DNA from: a bacterium
GTDB taxonomy: Bacteria; Bacillota_I; Bacilli_A; Mycoplasmatales; Mycoplasmoidaceae
Length of the DNA stretch: 10,103 nt
Direction: 5' to 3'
Assembly (NCBI GenBank): GCA_017645255.1
Contig: JAGCPI010000033.1
Span: 1 to 10,103 of the forward strand
Shown here: positions 1-7,162 of the stretch, piece by piece
How positions within the stretch are numbered: the stretch's first letter is position 1
How the letters are laid out: every line of letters begins with the position of its first letter
The notes under the pieces: generated by a model
Databases searched by the model: none
Seen by the model: only the letters and a program-made list of their open reading frames with translations
What the model was told of the DNA's origin: nothing
Program-made: the position numbers and the translations under genes

Positions 1-30
1 TGGGACACATAAATTTTTGTATATGTGTCT
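1..30 (+). repeat. Left terminal inverted repeat of the IS
   Basis: Begins TGGGACACATAAATT. Aligned without gaps to the reverse complement of 1489-1518, 22 of 30 positions match, with an identical block at repeat positions 18-26 (TGTATATGT after one T in the left copy's numbering). The repeat is also palindromic in itself: GACACATA (4-11) pairs with TATGTGTC (22-29). Confidence 0.8.
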
Positions 31-237
31 TTAATGACAACTGAAAATATGATATCAAAAATTAAAAAATAATCATGATATTTTTTAGCATATAGCAAAA
101 TCAATTAAGAAGAAAATTTCTTAATTTTTGCACGATTTTTTTTACTTAATTATCAAAAGATTAGAAGACTAAAAACGAGAAATTTTTTTGGATGCAATTT
201 TATAAATAGTGAATAAATTTGCTAACTTAAATTATCA

Positions 238-1407
238 TTAAAATACTACCATACAATTAGCTTGTAGCATTTTGATAAAAGTTATTTTAGAAAAACATCT
301 TCCAACATTTCCAAAATAGCTTTTAACTAATTGTTGGCAATATGTTTCAGTGAAACTTCCATAATAATTAGGATCTTGCCAAGTCATAATACTTTCTTTA
401 TTGTGATCGAGATATCTAATTAATGCATTAATTTGATGCACAGCAAATGGATATTTTTCCTTAAGGTTCGTTAACTTGCAAATTGCTTCATCAATTTTAC
501 CTGCAAGAACTAATTCTAGAATTTGTTTTTTCAAATTGATTTTGTGAGAATGCTTATTAGCAGAATTGTTTAGCAATCAATTGATTTGTTTTAATTGTTC
601 AGTTTTAAATGTATGTTCTACTCAACTTATAGCATGAAATCTATCAAGAGCATGCATTGCATTTAGCCTTTCAGCAATTGCTTTTAAATCTCTTGCTCCA
701 TCACTACTTACAAATACCTTAAAGTTGCATCTATCCCCGTAGTTTTTAGCAATAACTGCGTTAATTTGCTTCAAAGTTAAACTTTTATCATCAACTTCAA
801 GAGCGTTGCACTTTGTAACAATCACCATCTTTATTTCGTTAATAAATTTATTATTTATTTCATCATAATATTGATAGAAATGGATGACTCTAAATTTATA
901 TTTAACACCCTTGTTATTAATTCTTAAGCACAAATATGTATCATCAATATCGATGTAAATAAATTTAAATAATTGGGGATTAGTGATAGAATAAGTAACG
1001 ATATTTGGAATTTGACTTTTTATCAAGTATTGAATAGTAGCAGTAGAAATGTGGTTTCTAAATGCTCTTCTGACTTGATTAAAAGTCATTTTATTTATTG
1101 CTATCATTTCAAACATTGTTTGCTTGTCATCATCTAAAAAATGTTGGTATTTTTCAATTCCTAAATTTCTATCTAGCAAGTAAACGTAATTCTTATCAAA
1201 CTTATCATAATAATAACGTCGGTTTATTTCAACTCAAACGTTAGAATATAAAATTCATTTTTTGCGTCAGGAAACAAGTTGATATCTTTCTCGATTTAAA
1301 GTTAAAAATAATTCATGGTCTTGATTAGAAAAATCGTCTTCAAATTTCTTTGCTCTTTTTTCGTCTTTTACATTATTTTTGTGTTTATTTTCTGTGGAAT
1401 ATTTCAT
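238..1407 (-). CDS. ISLre2/UPF0236-family transposase (389 aa)
   Basis: DDE-type transposase that would catalyse excision and integration of the surrounding IS. The frame is continuous over 390 codons once TGA is read as Trp, for example at 622-624. The N-terminal part has the family signature of a Tyr-rich stretch followed by a leucine motif (NRRYYYDK, then NYVYLLDRNLG). The centre has SSDGARDLKAIAER followed by LDRFHAIS, which resembles the family's DGA...LD.FH catalytic region. The C-terminal part has MTWQDPNYYGSFTE. The start is chosen at 1407 because AAGGAGA (1414-1420) lies 7 bases upstream of it. At 389 aa it is somewhat shorter than many Firmicutes ISLre2 transposases (about 450 aa, from memory), but nothing looks broken. 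Confident of the family, less so that it is active. Confidence 0.85.
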
Positions 1408-1413
1408 TTATTT

Positions 1414-1443
1414 TCTCCTTTTTTGCTATCACGAATAATTATA
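1414..1443 (-). promoter_or_regulatory. Putative transposase -10 box and ribosome binding site
   Basis: On the minus strand a perfect TATAAT (1443-1438) comes just after the T-run of the IS hairpin, followed by AAGGAGA (1420-1414) 7 bases before the ATG. No good -35 is visible; it would have to lie in the hairpin loop. The ribosome site is clear, the promoter is an inference. Confidence 0.45.
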
Positions 1444-1474
1444 AAAAAAAATGGCAACCATTTTAGTTGCCATT
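1443..1474 (-). terminator. Intrinsic terminator inside the IS, upstream of the transposase
   Basis: ATGGCAAC (1451-1458) and GTTGCCAT (1466-1473) form a perfect 8-bp stem with a 7-base loop. Read on the minus strand the stem runs directly into nine consecutive T. It therefore stops transcription entering from the right flank before it reaches the transposase gene, as outward insulators in other IS do. Its plus-strand side is weaker as a terminator, because T-rich sequence begins only about 7 bases after the stem. Confidence 0.75.
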
Positions 1475-1488
1475 AATGTTATTTTTTT

Positions 1489-1518
1489 GGAGACATATAC
1501 ACTTTTTTGTGTCTCCCA
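1489..1518 (-). repeat. Right terminal inverted repeat of the IS
   Basis: Read on the minus strand it begins TGGGAGACACAAAAAAG and matches the left repeat at 22 of 30 positions. Like the left end it can fold on itself: GGAGACA (1489-1495) pairs with TGTCTCC (1510-1516). The next bases, 1519 onwards (aaaactttt), are target DNA and should be repeated just outside the left end if the element made a target duplication. Confidence 0.8.
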
Positions 1519-3188
1519 AAACTTTTATTTTGTTTCAACCAACATTTATTAGTCAAACTAAAAATGGATGCAAATATGTAACTAAATGTGATTGCATTGT
1601 TTATCTTAATTCTGATGAATGTTATTTGATTGAAGTAAAGGGTTCATCAAAGTCAAAATTAATTAATTTTTTAGATATGCTTTTTCAAAAATTTGTTTTA
1701 GAAAATAGTTATTTAAAAGTTAATAATTATTTACTATGCTTAATTGAATGTAAACGTGGTGAAAAAAGTCAAATTCCATTTATTATCGATGAATTTATTA
1801 ATTTAGATAAAAATAAAGCTGATCCTGATAAACCAGATTTCAACAAAATTAAAGATATTTCCATTCTTTATCAAAAAGAAAGTGATTTTTTAAAAGTTAA
1901 AGAAGAATCTAAAACTGGAAAAGAAAGTGGTGTTTATCTAAATGATGTTTTAAATATTGTTTTTAATGAATCGTTTTCAAATAAGCAAAAATTTGAAGAA
2001 TCCAAAATACCAGCTGAAACAATTGACAAATGTAAACTATTTTTAGACTTGGGAAAAACTTTTTATCAAAAAATTGATGAAATCGCTGAAAGAAAAATGA
2101 TAAAGGATAAAATTTCTGAATTAGTTCCATGTGATAAATGCAACTCAAAATACAAAGATTGCCAATTTAAAAATCAATGCAGGGAACTATTTAAAACTAG
2201 ATACTTAAATAATCCACAAAAAAACCAAGAATATTTTCCCTACAATTTTTCTGGAAGTGTTTTTAAATCACAGTTAAAGGCTTATAATGAAATTCAAAAG
2301 CATCCAATTGATATCAATAATTTTGGTAATTTTAAGTCATTAATTTCCAAAAGTTATTTTGATTTATTTGATGGTGAAGAATTTAAAATTGACGAAACAA
2401 AATTAAATATTTTATGAAAAGAACTGCAAGAAATTCCCAATCGTGTCTACTTTGATTTTGAATCAATTGATCCTGCAATTCCTCCAATTAACGGAGCAAT
2501 TCCTTTAAATCACACGGTTACTCAAAATTCAATTATAAAAACAAAGAATTATTATAAGATTGAATCAGTGGAAAATATGATTATTGATCCACAAAAAATT
2601 ACAATTGATTGGCTTAAAGAAATCGTTGATAAATTATATAATCCCGAACCAACGCTTTATATCGTTTACAATAAAACATTTGAATCAGGAAGACTTCAAG
2701 ATATGGACTGTATAATTAAAGATCCTGATTATCATAAAAAAATTGAATATATTAGGAATCACATTTTTGATTTAAAGGATTTCTTTAAAAATAATCAACA
2801 AAAATTTCCTACAAAGAAAAATTCAGAAAATACACGAGTTTTTCCTCCAACTACTCCCATCTTATCAAGAACTTTAGGTGGATATTACACAATTAAAAAA
2901 CTAATAAACGAATTAGTTCCAAGTTCTATTTTGAAATCAGTTGATTGTTTACGATATGATGATCCTAAATTACAAGAAATACATAAAGGGGATGTTGCAA
3001 AGAACACCACTATGTTACGTTATTTAAGTTTGTTTATAAAAGAAAATTTGATTACTGATGAGGAATGAAAAATTACTAGTCAAGCTTTACAAAAATATTG
3101 TGAAAATGATGTAAGAGCAATGATTGCAGTTGAAAAATATATCAAGCAAGAATTTATTGACAAAATCCAAAACAATAAGATTAAGTAA
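1519..3188 (+). pseudogene. DUF2779-family PD-(D/E)XK + DEDD exonuclease fusion, 5' end removed by the IS
   Basis: Putative nuclease of the TM0106/Cas4-RecB-like type (DUF2779), common in mollicutes and of unknown role. Residues are counted from the in-frame TTG at 1467, which lies inside the IS. The first domain shows the PD-(D/E)XK signature KCDCIVY...CYLIEVKGSS, with D42, E56 and K58. Four cysteines (C222, C225, C232, C238; CDKC-x6-C-x5-C) could hold zinc or part of an Fe-S cluster. The second domain shows the RNase H-like DEDD motifs: VYFDFESID (D330, E332), YNKTFESGRL (401-410), IFDLKDFF and KYCENDVRAM (Y544, D548). TGA at 2415 and 3066 is read as Trp. About 556 codons remain of target origin. 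Family members run longer at the N terminus, so the start and an N-terminal Cys/Tyr region are missing. A chimeric ORF opens at 1467 (ATG at 1476) in the IS but has no ribosome site, so expression is doubtful. No frameshift is seen in the rest, so the insertion looks recent. Confidence 0.8.
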
Positions 3189-3198
3189 CTAATAAACA

Positions 3199-3239
3199 AA
3201 AAATAATTGACGATTAACAATTAATCATCAATTATTTTT
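3199..3239. terminator. Bidirectional terminator between the nuclease gene and rpsT
   Basis: A long A+T-rich hairpin with arms at 3199-3217 and 3221-3239 and a 3-base loop (CAA). There is one C/A mismatch, which becomes a G-U wobble in the minus-strand transcript. T-runs follow the stem in both directions. It sits between two convergent genes, 10 bases after the nuclease stop and directly after the rpsT stop. Confidence 0.7.
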
Positions 3240-3240
3240 A

Positions 3241-3501
3241 TTAACCTAGTTTAACTTCTTGTTTATTCTTATTAATTCGTTTTGCCAACCGTGATTTAAT
3301 TCGGTTTGCTTTATTCTTGTGAATAACGTGTTTTGTTTCAAGATTATCAGCATAGGAATTAACATCGTTTTGGGTCTTAACATCTAGATGTTCATTTGCT
3401 TCTTTAATCTTGGTACGTAAAGTTGCCATTTTAGCGTGGTTTGCAACCCGAACTTTCTTTTCTTGCCGAATTGACTTAATACTAGATTTAATATTTGCCA
3501 T
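3241..3501 (-). CDS. rpsT: 30S ribosomal protein S20
   Basis: Primary 16S rRNA-binding protein of the small ribosomal subunit. The 86-aa product is Lys/Arg-rich and matches the family along its length: MANIKSSIKSIRQEKK at the start and HKNKANRIKSRLAKRINK near the end. The length is normal. AAGGAT (minus strand, 3516-3511) lies 9 bases upstream of the ATG and supports this start. It is monocistronic: a terminator follows directly, and a tRNA gene on the other strand lies upstream. Confidence 0.97.
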   Translation of the reverse strand: MANIKSSIKSIRQEKKVRVANHAKMATLRTKIKEANEHLDVKTQNDVNSYADNLETKHVIHKNKANRIKSRLAKRINKNKQEVKLG

Positions 3502-3510
3502 GTAAAATAA

Positions 3511-3545
3511 ATCCTTTTATAATATCGTATCTGTAATTTAGTATA
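3511..3545 (-). promoter_or_regulatory. Putative rpsT -10 box and ribosome binding site
   Basis: On the minus strand TATACT (3545-3540) is a reasonable -10, and AAGGAT (3516-3511) is the ribosome site. A second possible -10, TATAAT, is at 3557-3552. No convincing -35 is visible in this very A+T-rich stretch, so the exact promoter is uncertain. Confidence 0.35.
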
Positions 3546-3579
3546 TAGATTATTATAATTTAAAAATATAATAAACTCT

Positions 3580-3609
3580 TTTACTTTTTATTATAATTAT
3601 TATTATACA
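3580..3609 (+). promoter_or_regulatory. Putative tRNA-Arg promoter
   Basis: TTTACT (3580-3585) and TATACA (3604-3609) are separated by 18 bases and would start transcription about 8 bases before the tRNA. An alternative -10, TATAAT, is at 3592-3597 but lacks a good -35. The surroundings are almost pure A/T, which makes chance matches likely. Confidence 0.3.
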
Positions 3610-3623
3610 TAAAGAAATTAAAT

Positions 3624-3699
3624 GCGCCTGTAGCTCAGGGGATAGAGCATATGCCTTCTAAGCATGTGGTCGAAGGTTCGATTCCTTTCAGGCGCGCCA
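3624..3699 (+). tRNA. tRNA-Arg, anticodon UCU
   Basis: A 76-base cloverleaf including an encoded CCA. The acceptor GCGCCTG pairs with CAGGCGC. The D stem is GCTC/GAGC. The anticodon stem TATGC/GCATG (one T-G pair) encloses loop CTTCTAA, giving anticodon TCT at 3657-3659. The T arm is GAAGG-TTCGATT-CCTTT. It reads AGA/AGG, the main Arg codons expected in an A+T-rich genome. All standard conserved positions, including T33, are present. Confidence 0.95.
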
Positions 3700-3704
3700 G
3701 TTAA

Positions 3705-3738
3705 TTATTTATCTAATTTTGGTGAAATTGATAAATAA
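3705..3738 (+). other. Hairpin just downstream of tRNA-Arg
   Basis: TTATTTATC (3705-3713) pairs with GATAAATAA (3730-3738), and AATTT (3715-3719) pairs with AAATT (3725-3729), leaving one bulged T and a 5-base loop. It starts 5 bases after the CCA. It has no T-run after it, so it may be a 3' processing or stability element rather than a terminator. Confidence 0.45.
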
Positions 3739-3772
3739 AAAATAGTAAGTTTAACCACTTACTATTTTTTTA
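3737..3772. terminator. Bidirectional terminator between the two convergent tRNAs
   Basis: AAATAGTAAGT pairs with ACTTACTATTT around a TTAACC loop. On the plus strand the stem runs into T7 then ATT. On the minus strand it runs into a T-run as well. It would end both the tRNA-Arg and the tRNA-Thr transcripts. Its left edge overlaps the last bases of the preceding hairpin. Confidence 0.75.
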
Positions 3773-3779
3773 TTAATTA

Positions 3780-3858
3780 TGGTGCCTGCTAACAGAGTCG
3801 AACTGTTTACCTATTGATTACGGATCAATCGCTCTAGCCGAAATAAAGCTAAGCAGGC
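3780..3858 (-). tRNA. tRNA-Thr, anticodon CGU (atypical)
   Basis: A 79-base cloverleaf on the minus strand with encoded CCA. The acceptor GCCTGCT pairs perfectly with AGCAGGC, and the discriminator is A. The anticodon stem ATTGA/TCAAT encloses loop TCCGTAA, giving anticodon CGT at 3822-3820. The T arm AACAG-TTCGACT-CTGTT is perfect, and the variable loop is AGGTA. Oddities: base 33 is C instead of the near-universal T; the D loop is long (11 bases, TATTTCGGCTA); the base after the 5' D stem (position 14) is T instead of A; and one D-stem pair is T-G. It would read only ACG, which tRNA-Thr(UGU) can usually cover, so it may be tolerant of drift. The structure is sound enough to call a tRNA. Confidence 0.85.
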
Positions 3859-3875
3859 AGATTATAATAAAATAT

Positions 3876-3881
3876 ATTATA
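3876..3881 (-). promoter_or_regulatory. Possible -10 box for tRNA-Thr
   Basis: TATAAT on the minus strand, 17 bases before the tRNA 5' end. A second TATAAT (3866-3861) is too close to the tRNA to be its -10. The matching -35 would lie inside the start of the divergent glycosyltransferase gene, and I see no good match there. Confidence 0.3.
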
Positions 3882-3882
3882 T

Positions 3883-4818
3883 ATGACTTACGACTATGAT
3901 TTTAGTATTATTATTCCCGCTTACAATGTAACTAGATTTATTAATAGTGCTTTGGACTCAATTTTATACCAAACATATGATTTCAAGAAGATTGAAATTT
4001 TATTAGTTGATGATGGAAGTACTGATGATTTGCAAACATGGGTTTATGGTTATTTAAAAAGATATCCAAACATTAAATATTTTACAACACCACACCATGA
4101 ATTAGGTGGTGTTGTTAATTATTTAGTCAAAAATAAGTTAATTCATGGGGAATATGTTACGATTTTAAATGCTGATGATCGCTTAGTATTTAACTGCTTT
4201 GATACGATTAGCGAATATCTAGAATCAGATGTTGACGTCATCATTACTGATTTTTATGCGTGAACCATGAAATATAAGAGTAACGGAAAAATTATTGATT
4301 CTTTGCGTTATGAAAAAGTAATTTTTAGTAAAGAAACAAAAATTTACCAAAAAAGGAAAAATATTGAAAAAGCCCGTACCCCATGAGCATCCAGTTTGTG
4401 TAAATTTTATAAAACCCAATTGTTTTACTTATTACCACCGTTAACTGAAGACATTAATTATCAAGATTCAGTCTTATTTAATTATGCAATTAATTATGCT
4501 CACTGCGTTGCATACGTTAATAAAGCATTAGGATGATGAAGGAATAACCGCGAAGGAAATAATCTAATCAGTCGGAAATGGGATGTGCAATATAGTGCAC
4601 AATGGTTGCAAACTATTCAAACTCTAATTAAAATTAACGCAAAGTTGATTGCTATTTTCTATATTGCTTATTATCCCCAATTTGTTAATTATTTGGAAGA
4701 TGAAAAAATCAAGATAAAAATCCCTGGAAAGGTCATTTTATCTTGATTACCATGAGGCGTGAGACATTTAACAAAATGGTTTTGTTGGTTATTAATCAGT
4801 AAATACGTTGAACGTTAG
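3883..4818 (+). CDS. Family 2 glycosyltransferase (311 aa)
   Basis: Transfers a sugar from a nucleotide-sugar donor to an acceptor that the sequence does not identify (surface glycolipid or polysaccharide are usual in mollicutes). The GT-A fold motifs are in order: FSIIIPAYN (7-15), LLVDDGSTD (40-48), the DXD-like NADDR (96-100), and LTEDINYQD (187-195), the usual place of the catalytic acidic residue. GWWRNNREGN, later on, resembles the C-terminal acceptor-side motif. The end is hydrophobic, aromatic and basic ([18 protein letters not shown]) and could touch the membrane. Trp is coded by both TGA (4261, 4384 and a TGATGA pair in GWW) and TGG. The ATG lies 24 bases from a divergent tRNA and lacks a ribosome site. 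The TAG stop overlaps the convergent gene's TAA. Confidence 0.9.
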
Positions 4819-5969
4819 CCAATAATTGCATGCAAGAAATTTTCCATTTGTTCTAATTCATCACCTTGTTTATTACCTACTAATTTATGTGCCACATTTT
4901 CGCAAATTTGGTCACATATTTTTTTATCACCTAATAAGAGTTGATTTTTTGTTTTTAATTCATTTAGTTGTAAAGAATTTACCATTTGGTTTAAATGATT
5001 AATAAATTCCATACTATCTCTTGAACCATAAATTTGTTCATTTAAATCAGCAATTACTTTAGCAAATCAGGCATCGTTTTGCATGCGAACTAAGAAATAT
5101 TTTTCGTAAGTAATTAATAAAGCATTTGCTAATTTAATACCTAAAACATCGCTAATTTCATAAGCTAGAATATGTAATCATCAATCTCCATAGGCCATGA
5201 TGTTGTTAATCCCACTATTTGCAATTAAATTAGTTCAGATTAAATTTTTTAATTTGGTAGTCTTATCAAACGTAGCATTTTCAATTAAATCAATGGCAGT
5301 TTGAACATTACCCATGATGTAATTTTTAATTCATTCATTTAAATTCTTTGCACAAAATTGTTCAATGAGACGAATAAGAATAGCAAATAAATTAAGGTTA
5401 ATATCTTGATTAGTTAAATAACTATATAACTCTACATTCGCATAAATAGTACTTGGCATACTATTTGCATTAAAGGCATATTGAGTAATTTTATCGTGGT
5501 ATTTAACCTTTAAGATACCAGGGAAGTTATTTTCGCTCCCCGTCGTAAAATCATTCAAGATGCAATAAATTTTTAAAGGGAATTTAACATCACAATTAGT
5601 ATTTTGAATAAAGTCGTTCAACGAATTAATTTTACGGTTATTTAATAAGAAATTAATTAACTTTGCTACGTTAATTGCGGTTTCAGACCCAATTACAATT
5701 AATGATTCTGGTAAGCCGATTTTTAAGCATTGTAATAAGTGGTTGAAAATTTCTTCATCAATGATTTCAAAATTAATCGGTTCTTCATGAAACTTGATTT
5801 TGAAGAAATCTAGTCCTTTTTTTATATCTTTTAATATTTTTGCACCGCGGTCAATATTTTGTTCAAAAATATAGACTTTTTTAATTTTGTGCACTCTTAA
5901 TTGTTGAAGTAAATTATCAGCAATTTCTTCACCTAATAAATAAGTGGGGATGATTTGAAATTCTGCCAT
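4815..5969 (-). CDS. Degenerate iron-containing alcohol dehydrogenase-like protein, copy B (384 aa)
   Basis: Length and motif order fit the Fe-ADH/glycerol dehydrogenase superfamily, read through TGA codons at 5331 and others. ESLIVIGSETAINVAK (88-103) stands where the NAD-binding GGGSxxDxAK is expected, and LNDFTTGSENNF (138-149) matches the family's TTxGTGSE. Compared from memory with E. coli FucO, the DALTHAIE metal motif reads AILIRLIE (196-203), losing both Asp and His. The region HGMAH...PHGVANAILL reads HILAY...IKLANALLI (266-286), keeping the first His (H266) and losing the second. One of four metal ligands therefore survives, so normal dehydrogenase activity is doubtful. It is last in the operon, 2 bases after copy A, with no ribosome site of its own, which suggests coupled translation. 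The frame is intact for 385 codons, so it is probably maintained. Function unknown. Confidence 0.75.
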
Positions 5970-5971
5970 TG

Positions 5972-7162
5972 TTAAATAAATTCATACACAATCTTGGTAA
6001 ACAAGGTTGTGGTCTTGTTTAATTGTTCATTATAAGATTCTTTGGTTGTTTCAATTACATCAAGAAAATTCTTTTGGTATTGCACGATTCCTTCTTGAAT
6101 CATTTTGTTCGCAATGTTTTCGTCATTAATTTTAATCGCTAAGTTAAGATCACCAACAATTTGCCCTAAATATTGTTGTAAGATGTTAATTTCACATGTA
6201 TCCTTATTGAATAATTTAATCATTAACTTCCTAAAGTTTTCCTTAAATAAAGGATCTAATGCGATTTTATGCTTACAATAAGCAAAAAATAAAGTATTCA
6301 TTAAACTCGTATAGTCAACGTGCAAATAAGGATTCATTCCTAAAAATAAGCTTAGTAAATCATATGGATATTGTAAAGAAAACTTATTTAAATTGCCCCC
6401 ATTAAAATATGATTGGAGCATCAAGATGTCTCATGATTCTTGGTTATTAATATCATGCATTAAAGTAATTGTCGCACGCATGACGCTTAATAGATTTGCA
6501 TAATTGTAATTAATGGTCCATAAATTTTTTTCATCATAATCATTAAGAATGCAATTAATAGTATCAAGAATACAATAAAGCAAGTATTGCTTTAATTGGG
6601 TTAGGGGAATTGTTTGCAAATAATTTACATCAAAAATTACAACTTTAGGTGTTGAAGTATAAGAAATTACCCCCTGGGCAATTTTCATTTCGTCATTATA
6701 AACAATACTTAACCCATTGCTGCAACTTCCGATTGCGAAATTGATCGGAATTGCTACAATTGGGTAAGCAGTGAAATGGATGACTCCAGGATCTTGCATA
6801 AAATGTCAAACGGAATGGTGAATTGTTTTGTTCGGAGCATAGATTGATAATACTTTTGCAAAATCAATCGCAACATTTGACCCAATTACAATAATCAAAT
6901 TTGCTTTCTTGTTTTTGAATAAAATGCTAGCTTCATAAATTTCTTCAGCACTTACATAATCATTACTTAATTGGTAAACAAAGTAATCAGCTTTTAATTG
7001 CTTTAAGATTTGAATGGTGTCAGTAAAAGCTTGGGAATTAAATCCAGCGTTTGAACAGACTAAAAAAACATGATTAAAATCTTGGGATTTTAATTCATGT
7101 GTTAAATTGTTAATAGAATGATCATTAAAATAAAGTTTTGGTATTAATTGAAAGACGTTCAT
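5972..7162 (-). CDS. Degenerate iron-containing alcohol dehydrogenase-like protein, copy A (396 aa)
   Basis: The frame is continuous when TGA at 6431 and 6806 is read as Trp. It is paired with copy B by length and by the shared ANLIIVIGSNVAIDFAK block (87-103), a changed form of the GGGSxxDxAK nucleotide motif that still has the Asp (D100). VAIPINFAIGSCSNG (137-150 region) replaces the TTxGTGSE motif, and TPKVVIFDVNYLQTIP (171-186) matches the family's P..vi.D..l..tlP. The DALTH metal motif is not recognisable. YDLLSLFLGMNPYLHVDY (267-284) aligns with FucO H263...PLG...H277, with Tyr for the first His and H281 for the second. Its ATG overlaps the smpB stop by one base (TAATG). No clear ribosome site. 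Family placement is fairly sure; activity is not expected by analogy. Possibly a binding or partner protein of copy B. Confidence 0.72.

Larger units (their letters stand above)
1..1518 (-). mobile_element. Insertion sequence, ISLre2/UPF0236-like, apparently complete
   Basis: The element is bounded by imperfect terminal inverted repeats of 30 bp, both starting TGGGA, and carries one transposase gene on the minus strand (238-1407). About 1.5 kb total and a single ORF fit the ISLre2 family. The terminal 237 bases left of the transposase stop are non-coding A+T-rich sequence with no clear gene. Between the transposase start and the right end lie a strong hairpin terminator and a TATAAT box. The element starts at base 1, so the left target duplication is outside the window. 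The right junction, 1518/1519, falls in the reading frame of a DUF2779 nuclease gene, which it disrupts. Family assignment rests on transposase motifs, not on a database match. Confidence 0.85.

Noticed and set aside
31..237. A small RNA or passenger gene in the left non-coding part of the IS
   Set aside because: Only A/T-rich sequence with weak, long-loop pairing (ATATCA/TGATAT) is visible, with no convincing promoter or ORF.
1963..2148. Minus-strand ORF of 61 codons inside the nuclease gene
   Set aside because: It lies opposite a coding region with clear family motifs, has a low-complexity Phe-rich product and no ribosome site.
4225..4419. Minus-strand ORF of 64 codons inside the glycosyltransferase gene
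   Set aside because: It is a shadow of the glycosyltransferase frame, and its product resembles nothing known.
5331..7162. Several separate small genes or frameshifted fragments in the Fe-ADH-like region
   Set aside because: The breaks are all in-frame TGA codons in one frame per gene. With UGA as Trp they join into two full-length proteins.
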